Shown in pieces: positions 1 to 6,222 of a stretch of 6,222 bases of DNA. Position 1 is the stretch's first letter. Every line of letters begins with the position of its first letter. The translations under genes were made by a program, and so were the position numbers. The DNA is from Longimicrobiales bacterium (GTDB taxonomy: Bacteria; Gemmatimonadota; Gemmatimonadetes; Longimicrobiales; Gaopeijiaceae): positions 1-6,222 of the forward strand of contig JAKMDG010000005.1 of NCBI GenBank assembly GCA_022428035.1. The letters run 5' to 3'. The notes under the pieces are model-generated. The model saw nothing but the letters and a program-made list of their open reading frames with translations, was not told the origin of the DNA and ran no database searches.

Positions 1-1
1 G

Positions 2-1627
2 CGTGGGGACTACGATGGCGCGGAGGCCGTCCTCTTCGAGCTGCTCGATGAGCGACCCAGCTTCTCCGGCGGATTGTTCGCCCTCGAACGAGTACTCGGT
101 AAGCAGAACCAGATCATTCGGATTCTCCCCGCGATCGATGCGTTCCTCGAGGACGATCCGTCGTCTTCCGGGGTGCGCTATTTGAAGCTGAGGGTGCTGA
201 CTCAGGTCGATTCGCTCGAGGCCGTGCGTAGGGAGGGTGATGCGTGGCTCGAGACAGAGCCGGAGAACGAGATCGTCTACCGGGAGATCGGTCGGGCGTA
301 TGAACGGGCGTTCGGAGCGAACGAAGCCCTCGCCCTCCTGCGTGTGGGCCGGGACGTCATCGGCCCCGGTGCGCTCGCGATGGAGATCGGTGACCTGCTG
401 GCGGCGACGGGCGATCCGCTCGGGGCTGCGGACGAATGGGCGACAGCCGTCGGGGATGATGCGGCGCAGGTCTCTACGGTTACCCGACGTGTGCAGGGGC
501 TCTCAGACGCGCCGGACGAGGCTGCCCGACGAGTGGTCGATCGTCTTGCTGTATCCGACATGCTGGCCCGTCGCAGAGCCGGGGCTCGGGTCGCACTCGA
601 CCTGGGTGTCGATGCGGTCGCGCTTGATCTGGTCCGTGATGTCGCAAGTGACCTCGATGGTCGGGCCCGGACGACGTTCCTCGCCGATGCTGCGCGCAGG
701 GCTCGCGACGCCGGTATGCCGGAGGTCGCATCCTGGGCATACGACGAACTCGGCTCAGGAGCTTCAAGTCCGGCGGAGCGCCGCCAGTTCGATCAGCGCA
801 TCATCGACGTGACGCTCGCAGCGGGTGACACGATCACGGCGCTCGAAGCTCAGCGTCGCGTGGCCGACTCGTTCTCACCGGGATCCGTGGATCGCCGGCG
901 TGCGACCGCCCAGGTCATACGACTCGAGAGCAGCCGGTCCACACCTGAGCAACTTCGGATCATGCTCCAGGCGTTTCGTGACGATTTCCCCAATGCACCA
1001 GAGGTCGACGATCTTGCGGCGACGGTCGCCGGAGTGTTGCAGTCTCGGGGTGACCGTGCCGGAGCCGCAGCGGTGCTGGAGGGCGTGAACGGGCCGAAGA
1101 GTTCGCTCGAGCGGGCGTACCTGCTCCTGGCGGACGGCGCCATTGAGGAAGGGCGCTCGGCACTCCTCCTCGCACTGACAGGCCTACCTCCGTCGGATGC
1201 GACGTCCGTCATCCAGTTTGCGGGCCTGTTGGGACGCCTGTCGGCGCCTGGCGCTGAGGCGCTTGCTGATGCGGGCGTGAAGGCCCATCACGGACGTCAT
1301 GGCGAAGCGGCGCTGGAACTCACTGAGGCCGCACACACCGTCGAGAACACAGAAGCGCCAGTGTTGCTCGCCGAGGCGGCACGACTCGCGATGGATGGCA
1401 ATGAGGATGCCATCGCGGCGGACATTCGTGGCGTGCTGATTGAACAGTACCCGCAGGCTGCGGAGGTCGCCGAGGCCTCACTGGCTCTGGCTCGCTATCG
1501 AGCCAGAACACCGCGCGGGACAGACGAGGCGATTCGCCTTCTGGAGGACCTGATCGCGAACCGACCCAACGCCGCCGTCGTGCCGGATGCCCGTGTCGAG
1601 CTGCAGCGGCTCAGAGGACGAGGTTGA
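2..1627 (+). CDS. TPR-repeat protein, 5' end missing (probable periplasmic scaffold)
   Basis: The reading frame is open from the left edge (first full codon at 2) to TGA at 1625-1627, giving the last 541 residues of a longer protein. An in-frame TTG at 74 exists, but the codons before it already read as a TPR helix (GDYDGAEAVLFELLDERP), so the true start lies outside the window. The protein is almost wholly alpha-helical in character. TPR-like helix pairs with small/large residue alternation and a Pro at helix ends are visible around residues 1-20, 93-118, 124-150, 335-361 and 503-537, the last ending in a BamD-like pattern (AIRLLEDLIANRP then VPDARVELQRL). I see no cysteine and no catalytic motif, which fits a protein-interaction scaffold, plausibly in the periplasm, though the signal peptide would be outside the window. 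Its stop overlaps the next start, so the two are likely co-translated. The TPR assignment is fairly firm; partner and role are unknown. Confidence 0.85.
   Translation, partial: RGDYDGAEAVLFELLDERPSFSGGLFALERVLGKQNQIIRILPAIDAFLEDDPSSSGVRYLKLRVLTQVDSLEAVRREGDAWLETEPENEIVYREIGRAYERAFGANEALALLRVGRDVIGPGALAMEIGDLLAATGDPLGAADEWATAVGDDAAQVSTVTRRVQGLSDAPDEAARRVVDRLAVSDMLARRRAGARVALDLGVDAVALDLVRDVASDLDGRARTTFLADAARRARDAGMPEVASWAYDELGSGASSPAERRQFDQRIIDVTLAAGDTITALEAQRRVADSFSPGSVDRRRATAQVIRLESSRSTPEQLRIMLQAFRDDFPNAPEVDDLAATVAGVLQSRGDRAGAAAVLEGVNGPKSSLERAYLLLADGAIEEGRSALLLALTGLPPSDATSVIQFAGLLGRLSAPGAEALADAGVKAHHGRHGEAALELTEAAHTVENTEAPVLLAEAARLAMDGNEDAIAADIRGVLIEQYPQAAEVAEASLALARYRARTPRGTDEAIRLLEDLIANRPNAAVVPDARVELQRLRGRG
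1613..1618 (+). promoter_or_regulatory. Ribosome binding site for the exported protein gene
   Basis: AGAGGA lies 8 bases before ATG at 1627, inside the end of the upstream TPR gene. It supports the ATG at 1627 over the TTG at 1624 (one codon earlier). The ATG shares its A with the upstream TGA stop (TGATG), an arrangement typical of translational coupling. Confidence 0.6.
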
Positions 1628-2901
1628 TGACGCGTCGAACGGGCCAGCGGTGCTCTGCCGCCGTCCTGCTGTTCACGTTCTGGGTCACGCTTCCAGCGGC
1701 GCTGTCGGCGCAGTGGTTGCTCGTACCCATGGATCGGTCTCAGCAGGATCATCTGAAGGCGTATGGTCTGACCTACTGGACACTGGACCAGCAGGAAAAG
1801 GCCGAGTGGTTGCTGAACTACCGAGGCGGGTCATTCCTGCTGCCTGACCGCGACGACATTCGCAGGGAGGCGGCGTTTCGGGGTGTGAGCGTCGAAACGA
1901 TGGACGCCTCCGCCGAGGCGCGCATGCGGGCGACTGTGGCGGCCTCGAACATGGAAGCCGTCCCGCTGGAGCGCGCGCCGCAGGTCGCGATCTACACACC
2001 TCCCAACTCGACCCCATGGGACGACGCCGTAACGATGGCGCTCGAGTATGCCGGTATCGACTACGACAAGATCTGGGACGATCAGGTCATCGAGGGTGAC
2101 CTCTCGGAGTACGAGTGGATCCACCTCCATCACGAGGACTTCACTGGGCAGTACTCGAAGTTCTTCTTGACCTACTCCGGTGCCCCCTGGCTGCAGGAAG
2201 AGGTGGCTCGTAACCAGGAGATCGCCCGACGCGGAGGCTTCGCGGACGTGCCGGCCCTCAAGAAGCATGTGGCTGAAACGATTCGACAGTACGTCGAAGA
2301 CGGCGGTTTCCTCTTCGCGATGTGCTCGGCGACGGAGACACTCGAGCTCGCGCTAGCCGCACACAGTGCCGACATCGCCGCTTCCTACTCGGACGGCACG
2401 CCTCCGGACCCGAATGCGTCGAGCAAACTGGACTGGGCTCGGACCATGGCGTTCACGGATGCACAGGTCCAGATCGCACCCTCCGTGAACGCGTTCTCCG
2501 ACATCGACGGTCACCAGGTGAACACGCCGTGGAGAAACGAACTCGGTGTGTTCACGCTCTTCGACTTCTCGGCGAAATTCGATCCGGTTGCGGCAATGCT
2601 GACGCAGAACCACGAGTCGGTCCTGTCGGATTTTTACGGCCTGACGACCTCGTTCCGGGAGGATCGACTCAAATCCGGCACGATCGTGCTCGCTCAGGAA
2701 GGGGCGTGGGCCAAGTACATCCACGGGAACCTTGGAGAGGGCACGTTCACGTACTTTGGTGGTCACGACCCTGAGGATGCAGAGCACCAGATCGGTGACC
2801 CGCAGACGGACCTGGCCCTGCACCCCAACTCGCCGGGGTACCGCCTGATCCTGAACAACGTCCTCTTTCCCGCGGCCAAGAAGCAGAAGCTCAAGACTTG
2901 A
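1627..2901 (+). CDS. Exported ThuA/amidotransferase-like protein of the family mislabelled 'asparagine synthetase B'
   Basis: The product has 424 residues. Residues 1-28 form a signal peptide: basic MTRR, a hydrophobic stretch AAVLLFTFWVTLPAAL, and a likely cut near LSA|QW, so the mature protein should be periplasmic or secreted. From memory, the mature part closely resembles a conserved family in Bacteroidota and related phyla, with shared blocks LLVPMD..Q..HLKAYG..YW (31-51), WLLNYRGGSF (61-70), PWDDAVT (130-136), LHHEDFTGQY (167-176), GGFLFAMCSATE (226-237), FTLFDFSAKFDP (309-320), MLTQNHE (324-330), GGHDPED (378-384) and LHPNSPGYRLILNNVLFPAAKK (398-419). Databases often call this family asparagine synthetase B, but there is no N-terminal catalytic Cys and no SGGxDS ATP-pyrophosphatase loop. 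The alternating beta/alpha pattern, a Cys233 in a nucleophile-elbow-like turn and the late G-x-G...GGH pattern suggest a class I amidotransferase/ThuA-like fold instead; that is inference. Substrate is unknown. The neighbours give no pathway. Confidence 0.85.
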   Translation: MTRRTGQRCSAAVLLFTFWVTLPAALSAQWLLVPMDRSQQDHLKAYGLTYWTLDQQEKAEWLLNYRGGSFLLPDRDDIRREAAFRGVSVETMDASAEARMRATVAASNMEAVPLERAPQVAIYTPPNSTPWDDAVTMALEYAGIDYDKIWDDQVIEGDLSEYEWIHLHHEDFTGQYSKFFLTYSGAPWLQEEVARNQEIARRGGFADVPALKKHVAETIRQYVEDGGFLFAMCSATETLELALAAHSADIAASYSDGTPPDPNASSKLDWARTMAFTDAQVQIAPSVNAFSDIDGHQVNTPWRNELGVFTLFDFSAKFDPVAAMLTQNHESVLSDFYGLTTSFREDRLKSGTIVLAQEGAWAKYIHGNLGEGTFTYFGGHDPEDAEHQIGDPQTDLALHPNSPGYRLILNNVLFPAAKKQKLKT

Positions 2902-2915
2902 GTTCGGAGATTCCC

Positions 2916-2921
2916 GAGGGA
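2916..2921 (+). promoter_or_regulatory. Ribosome binding site deciding the helicase start
   Basis: GAGGGA ends 6 bases before ATG at 2928. The frame is also open from a TTG at 2898 that overlaps the upstream stop, but that codon has only a weak AAG-type upstream match and adds a non-conserved 10-residue extension. The ATG at 2928 is therefore preferred. Confidence 0.6.
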
Positions 2922-2927
2922 TTCCCC

Positions 2928-5528
2928 ATGAGCGTTCCGGCGCGGGCGCTGTTCGGGCTGGACGGGCTCGAGCCTGAGCACGAGGAGGCTGATGCTACGG
3001 CCGATGGAGGGCGGCGTGCCGTTTCGGCGCCCGTCCTGCCTCTTTCGCTGTCTGCACAAGCGGCTGAGCGGCTCAGCACCGAGATCGCGCGAGCCGGAGG
3101 CAGGGAGGTGTGCTTCCTCGCGGAGGTCGACGAACAGCGGGTCGTTCGGGGCCCCAGGGCCGTCGCTCGGGGCAACTTCGAAGCAGTGCTCGTCGCCGCT
3201 CGCGACGCGAACGAGGGGAGCGTTATGCTCCACAATCATCCGAGTGGCCTGCTCGAGCCCTCGGATGCCGACATGCGCGTCGCGGCGGTCCTGTACGACC
3301 AGGGGATCGGAACAGCGATTATCAACAACGACGCGAGTGAGTTGTACGTCGTCGTTGAGCCGCCCAAGCCACGCGAGCGGGTCCTCCTTCGCGGTGACGA
3401 GCTGGACGCGATTCTGGCGCCCGCAGGGGCCCTCTCGACTCGGTACGGTGGGTACGAAGATCGACCCGGGCAGCGGGACATGCTCGCCGCGATCGTAACC
3501 CGTTTCAACGAGGGCGGCATTTCGATCGTCGAGGCCGGTACCGGCACGGGAAAGTCGCTGGCGTACCTGGTGCCCGCCGTGCGCTGGGCGCAGGAGAACT
3601 CCGAGCGGACGGTGGTCTCCACAAATACGATCAACCTCCAGGAACAGCTGGCGAACAAGGACCTGCCCCTGGTACAGAGCCTCCTGGGGGACGTGCGCTG
3701 GGCTCTCGTCAAAGGGCGGGGTAACTACATCTCGATCCGACGAGCTCGTCTCGCGTCGGAGAGTCAGTCGAGCCTCTTCGAGGAGGACCGCAGCGACGAG
3801 ATGCACTCGCTCATCGAATGGATCGGTACTACGGAGGACGGATCACTCTCTGATCTGGGTTTCCGGCCGTCGGACGAGACGTGGGAGGAGGTACGAAGCG
3901 ACCCCGACATCTGTCTCCGGGCCCGCTGCCCCCACTTCCAGGAGTGCTTCTACCAGAAATCCCGACGCAAGGCCGCGTCGGCGGAACTGCTCGTGGTGAA
4001 CCACCACCTACTCTTTACCGATCTTGCCGTACGCAGGGCCACCGCCAACTACACGCAGGCAGCCGTGCTGCCGGCGTACAAGCGGGTGATCCTCGACGAG
4101 GCCCACAATGTGGAGGATGCGGCCACATCGCACCTCGGGGTCCAGATCACGCGGCGCGGGCTCTACCGGGCGATGTCCCGCCTCGATCGTCGGGGGCGGG
4201 GGATCCTGACCACGATCCACGATGCGGTCGGGGGATCCGAGAACGGAAACGAGATCCGGGAGCGCCTGGAAAATCGGGTCCGCCCGGCACTATCGAGAGG
4301 GCGGGCCGCGGTCGATGGCCTGCTGGAGAGACTCGAGCCTCTGGCGCCGCCCGGAGAGGTCCCTGTACGCCTCGGCGAGGACGGGGCGTTCGAGCCCGCG
4401 GCCAACGACGATGTGGCAGTGCAACTGCAGGGGGTCCTCGCCACGCTCGGGAAGCTGGAGCGTGAGCTCTCTGAGCTCCGGGCCCGGCTGGAACTCGTCG
4501 AGGAGTGGATGGAGGTCCTGGAGGGGCGCCTGCTCGACTTGCGCTCGGTGGAGCGCAGGCTCTCGGCCACGGTACAGGGGCTGCGGCTGGTCCTGGCACC
4601 GGGAGACGACGCCAGCGCCTTCGTGCGCTGGATCGAGTCCCGCGGGCGCGGTCGCAGTGCCAATCTCGTCCTCGCTGCAGCCCCTATTGAGCTCGGCGGT
4701 GTACTCCGCGAATCGCTCTTCATGCAGGCCGAGACGACCGTGCTGACCTCCGCGACGCTCACGACCCGACAAAGCTTCGACTTCCTGAGGGGACGGCTCG
4801 GCCTCGGAGTCGGAGCTCTGGAGGATGTCGATAAAGACGTAGAGGTGGACGAGCGCATCGTTATGTCGCCATTCGACTTCGAGACACAGGCGCTCGTTGC
4901 GATTCCGACTGATCTTCCCGCGGCCGGCGGTGGTGATCCGGGCTTCGGTGACGCGACTCTCGACGTACTTCAGAGCTTCGCGACGATCACCGATGGCGGC
5001 CTCTTCGGACTCTTCACTTCCTACGCGGCGCTGCGACGCGCGGCGCAGGGGGTACGTGACCGCGGGCTCGATCGCTCGTGGCCGCTTTTCGTGCAGGGTG
5101 AGGAGGATCGGCACCGCCTCCTCGACCGGTTCATCGACTCGGGAAAAGGAATCCTTCTGGGGACCTCGTCGTTCTGGGAGGGTGTCGACGTGCCCGGCGA
5201 TCCGCTGCGTGGGCTCCTCATTCAGAAGCTGCCCTTTCGCGTCCCTACGGAGCCCATCACCGCGGCCCGCATGGAGGCGCTCGAGCGCCAGGGGCAGGAT
5301 CCGTTTGCCAATTTCATGCTCCCCCATGCCGCTCTTCGACTGAAACAGGGCTTTGGCCGGCTGATTCGAGCACGAACGGACCGCGGCGCAGTGGTGATTC
5401 TGGACGATCGGATCGTGAAGCGTCGCTACGGACGATACCTCCAGGACTCCCTCCCGCCTGCCCCACTGGTGAAGGGGCCATGGTCGGATCTCGAACGCCG
5501 ATTGAGGAGCTTCTACGAGGACGCGTGA
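2928..5528 (+). CDS. RadC-like JAB domain fused to DinG-family ATP-dependent DNA helicase
   Basis: The product has 866 residues. Residues about 38-145 form a RadC-like JAB/MPN domain: REVCFL (59-64, E60 aligned with the conserved RadC Glu), then HNHPSG and S112/D115 (102-115), a complete JAMM zinc-binding signature with RadC spacing. Residues about 170-866 are a DinG/XPD superfamily 2 helicase, a family of 5'-3' DNA helicases for repair and replication-conflict removal. Visible motifs are the Q-like YEDRPGQ (176-182), Walker A AGTGTGKS (203-210), motif Ia (228-241), DEAH (390-393), SAT (608-610), motif V region GTSSFWEGVDVPG (745-757) and motif VI QGFGRLIR (807-814, arginines 811 and 814). 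The Fe-S region keeps C329, C334 and C340, but the first position has Ser269 (GNYIS). Residues 498-552 look like a coiled coil in the arch region. E. coli DinG is about 716 residues without the JAB part; some Firmicutes DinG carry an exonuclease domain at this end instead. It follows the exported-protein gene by 26 bases, so it is probably in its operon. The helicase call is firm; catalytic activity of the JAB domain is unproven. Confidence 0.93.
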   Translation: MSVPARALFGLDGLEPEHEEADATADGGRRAVSAPVLPLSLSAQAAERLSTEIARAGGREVCFLAEVDEQRVVRGPRAVARGNFEAVLVAARDANEGSVMLHNHPSGLLEPSDADMRVAAVLYDQGIGTAIINNDASELYVVVEPPKPRERVLLRGDELDAILAPAGALSTRYGGYEDRPGQRDMLAAIVTRFNEGGISIVEAGTGTGKSLAYLVPAVRWAQENSERTVVSTNTINLQEQLANKDLPLVQSLLGDVRWALVKGRGNYISIRRARLASESQSSLFEEDRSDEMHSLIEWIGTTEDGSLSDLGFRPSDETWEEVRSDPDICLRARCPHFQECFYQKSRRKAASAELLVVNHHLLFTDLAVRRATANYTQAAVLPAYKRVILDEAHNVEDAATSHLGVQITRRGLYRAMSRLDRRGRGILTTIHDAVGGSENGNEIRERLENRVRPALSRGRAAVDGLLERLEPLAPPGEVPVRLGEDGAFEPAANDDVAVQLQGVLATLGKLERELSELRARLELVEEWMEVLEGRLLDLRSVERRLSATVQGLRLVLAPGDDASAFVRWIESRGRGRSANLVLAAAPIELGGVLRESLFMQAETTVLTSATLTTRQSFDFLRGRLGLGVGALEDVDKDVEVDERIVMSPFDFETQALVAIPTDLPAAGGGDPGFGDATLDVLQSFATITDGGLFGLFTSYAALRRAAQGVRDRGLDRSWPLFVQGEEDRHRLLDRFIDSGKGILLGTSSFWEGVDVPGDPLRGLLIQKLPFRVPTEPITAARMEALERQGQDPFANFMLPHAALRLKQGFGRLIRARTDRGAVVILDDRIVKRRYGRYLQDSLPPAPLVKGPWSDLERRLRSFYEDA

Positions 5529-5540
5529 CACCCCTTGGTC

Positions 5541-5552
5541 CGCTCGCGAGCG
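5541..5552. repeat. 12-base perfect palindrome after the helicase gene
   Basis: CGCTCGCGAGCG is its own reverse complement and starts 12 bases after the helicase stop codon. It could form a four-pair hairpin with a four-base loop or be a protein-binding site. There is no T-run after it, so it is not a convincing terminator. A chance palindrome is possible in GC-rich DNA. Confidence 0.35.
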
Positions 5553-5568
5553 ATTCGTAGATTTCAGC

Positions 5569-5593
5569 CGCCGGAGGGGTGGAACCGCCGGCG
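5569..5593. repeat. Short GC inverted repeat in the spacer before the small membrane protein gene
   Basis: CGCCGG (5569-5574) and CCGGCG (5588-5593) can pair around a 13-base loop. CCGCCGG also occurs twice as a direct repeat, at 5568-5574 and 5585-5591. No T-run follows, so termination is doubtful. The rest of the 91-base spacer shows no recognisable promoter. Confidence 0.3.
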
Positions 5594-5619
5594 TCCTCGA
5601 GCAAACGGCAGAAAAGCAC

Positions 5620-5820
5620 ATGAAGCGGATCCTCGGCATGGGCGTGGGTGTGGTCTACCTCGGTATCGCCTTCGGCGCGCTCACCCGGGCTAACGACGGC
5701 TGGGACACCGGATACAGCGATATCGGATTCTGGTGGACCGTGATCGCGGTACTCCTGACGATCGCGGCGTTCGGCGCGCTGATCGGCACCTGGATCCATA
5801 CCCAGGAAGGGGGCAGCTGA
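5620..5820 (+). CDS. Small two-helix membrane protein, unknown function
   Basis: The product has 66 residues and I do not recognise the family. It starts MKR, followed by a hydrophobic segment (residues about 4-22), a short polar loop (about 23-35, ANDGWDTGYSD) and a second hydrophobic segment beginning at the FWW of residues 37-39 and running to about 58. It ends in a short polar tail HTQEGGS. The Lys/Arg at the N-terminus predicts both ends in the cytoplasm with the acidic loop outside. Upstream of ATG at 5620 there is only a weak purine-rich sequence (cagaaaag); an internal ATG at 5638 would cut into the first helix and is less likely. The gene sits 91 bases after the helicase gene and is followed by a strong terminator, which fits being the last gene of the unit or a small unit of its own. 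Frame length, helix pattern and the terminator placement support it as real. Confidence 0.65.
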   Translation: MKRILGMGVGVVYLGIAFGALTRANDGWDTGYSDIGFWWTVIAVLLTIAAFGALIGTWIHTQEGGS

Positions 5821-5862
5821 GTCTGTCGGGCGTAGCGAAATCGCCGCAAACACAGTACTTCC

Positions 5863-5896
5863 AGGGCCGTCTGGCATGATCGGACGGCCCTTCTTC
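5863..5896 (+). terminator. Rho-independent terminator
   Basis: The arms 5863-5873 and 5881-5891 pair over 11 positions (ten Watson-Crick, one G-T) around a 7-base loop, with GGGCCGTC facing GACGGCCC as the core, followed by the pyrimidine tract TTCTTC. It lies 43 bases after the small membrane protein gene and 57 bases before the next start. It probably ends the upstream transcript. The T-run is interrupted by C, so efficiency may be moderate. Confidence 0.8.
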
Positions 5897-5943
5897 ATAT
5901 CTATGCACCAGCCGGCGCCCGGCGCGCCCGACCGCCATCACAC

Positions 5944-5947
5944 GGAG
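5944..5947 (+). promoter_or_regulatory. Ribosome binding site of the FAH-family gene
   Basis: GGAG lies 5 bases before ATG at 5953, a normal spacing, and supports that start. Confidence 0.55.
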
Positions 5948-5952
5948 CCCCG

Positions 5953-6222
5953 ATGAACACCATCTCCCCGAGCAAGATCGTCTGCGTTGGTCGTAACTAC
6001 GCCAAACATGCCGCCGAACTCGGCGGAGAAGTTCCCGACGAGCCGCTGATCTTCCTCAAGCCGCCGTCGTCGCTCATTGGGGAAGGGGATGCGATCGTGA
6101 TGCCTGCCATCTCCCAACGGGTGGATTTTGAGGGCGAAATTGGAGTGATCATCGGGAAGCAGGGACGGAACGTTCCCGCCAGCGAGGCCTGGTCGCTCGT
6201 GGAGTCTCTCGTGCCCGTGAAC
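5953..6222 (+). CDS. Fumarylacetoacetate hydrolase-family protein (acylpyruvase-like), 3' end missing
   Basis: The frame starts at ATG 5953 and stays open to the right edge, giving the first 90 residues. The N-terminus matches the FAH domain of the YcgM/FAHD1 type: IVCVGRNYAKHAAELG (9-24), PLIFLKPPSSLIG (31-43), then VDFEGEIGVIIGK (57-69), in which E60 and E62 are expected ligands of the divalent metal. FAH-family enzymes of this short type typically have about 200-280 residues and cleave C-C bonds in acylpyruvates or decarboxylate oxaloacetate, or act in aromatic degradation as isomerase/decarboxylases; the fragment cannot distinguish these. A cytoplasmic location is expected because no signal peptide is present. 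The gene lies after a terminator, so it likely has its own promoter in 5897-5943, but I could not identify one. Confidence 0.9.
   Translation, partial: MNTISPSKIVCVGRNYAKHAAELGGEVPDEPLIFLKPPSSLIGEGDAIVMPAISQRVDFEGEIGVIIGKQGRNVPASEAWSLVESLVPVN

Noticed and set aside
74..1627. TTG at 74 as the start of the TPR gene
   Set aside because: The frame is open upstream to the window edge and codes for a convincing TPR helix there, so the gene is truncated by the window rather than starting at 74.
2898..2927. TTG at 2898 as the helicase start, overlapping the previous stop
   Set aside because: It lacks a good ribosome binding site, whereas ATG at 2928 has GAGGGA at a 6-base spacing. It remains possible.
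2763..3806. Long open frame on the minus strand (347 codons) opposite the helicase N-terminus
   Set aside because: It lies opposite a gene with clear JAMM and Walker A motifs. Its translation is Arg/Pro/Val-rich with no recognisable domain, as expected for an antisense shadow in GC-rich DNA.
4290..5639. Long open frame on the minus strand (449 codons) opposite the helicase C-terminus
   Set aside because: It is antisense to conserved helicase motifs III, V and VI and shows no domain of its own.
5314..5898. Minus-strand open frame of 194 codons spanning the spacer, small membrane gene and terminator
   Set aside because: It runs through the terminator stem and opposite two better-supported plus-strand genes, has a low-complexity Arg/Pro/Gly-rich translation and no recognisable motif.
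5895..5912. AT-richer stretch CATATCTATG as a -10 promoter element for the FAH-family gene
   Set aside because: No -35-like element at proper spacing is visible; the upstream sequence is the terminator stem. Too weak to annotate.

Overview
The window is 6,222 bases of GC-rich DNA with dense, entirely plus-strand genes, short spacers and no RNA genes, mobile elements or CRISPR repeats that I can see. The organism looks like a Gram-negative bacterium. The TPR protein (an Ala/Arg/Asp/Glu-rich style), the secreted protein with an 'LSAQ' signal-peptide end, and the RadC-like/DinG helicase together recall Gemmatimonadota or a neighbouring lineage. That placement is an impression from protein style, not a proven assignment.

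Region 1 (2-5528) reads as one transcription unit of three genes. The first is the 3' part of a long TPR-repeat protein, cut by the left edge. Its stop codon overlaps by one base the ATG of a 424-residue exported protein. That protein belongs to a family often labelled 'asparagine synthetase B' in databases, but it has none of that enzyme's domains and looks more like a ThuA/class I amidotransferase-like fold. After 26 bases comes an 866-residue protein that fuses an N-terminal RadC-like JAB/MPN domain with an intact JAMM motif to a DinG/XPD-type superfamily 2 helicase. The helicase keeps motifs I, II, III, V and VI but has only three of the four usual Fe-S cysteines.

Region 2 (5529-5896) holds a 91-base spacer with a 12-base perfect palindrome and a short inverted repeat, then a 66-residue two-helix membrane protein of unknown role, then a clear rho-independent terminator hairpin at 5863-5896.

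Region 3 (5953-6222) is the 5' end of a fumarylacetoacetate hydrolase-family gene that runs off the right edge. It lies beyond the terminator and so probably begins a separate unit.

No shared pathway is evident. The TPR protein and the exported protein suggest envelope functions, the helicase suggests DNA repair or replication, and the last gene suggests catabolism of acylpyruvates or similar compounds. The most interesting item is the JAB-DinG fusion with its altered Fe-S ligand set.
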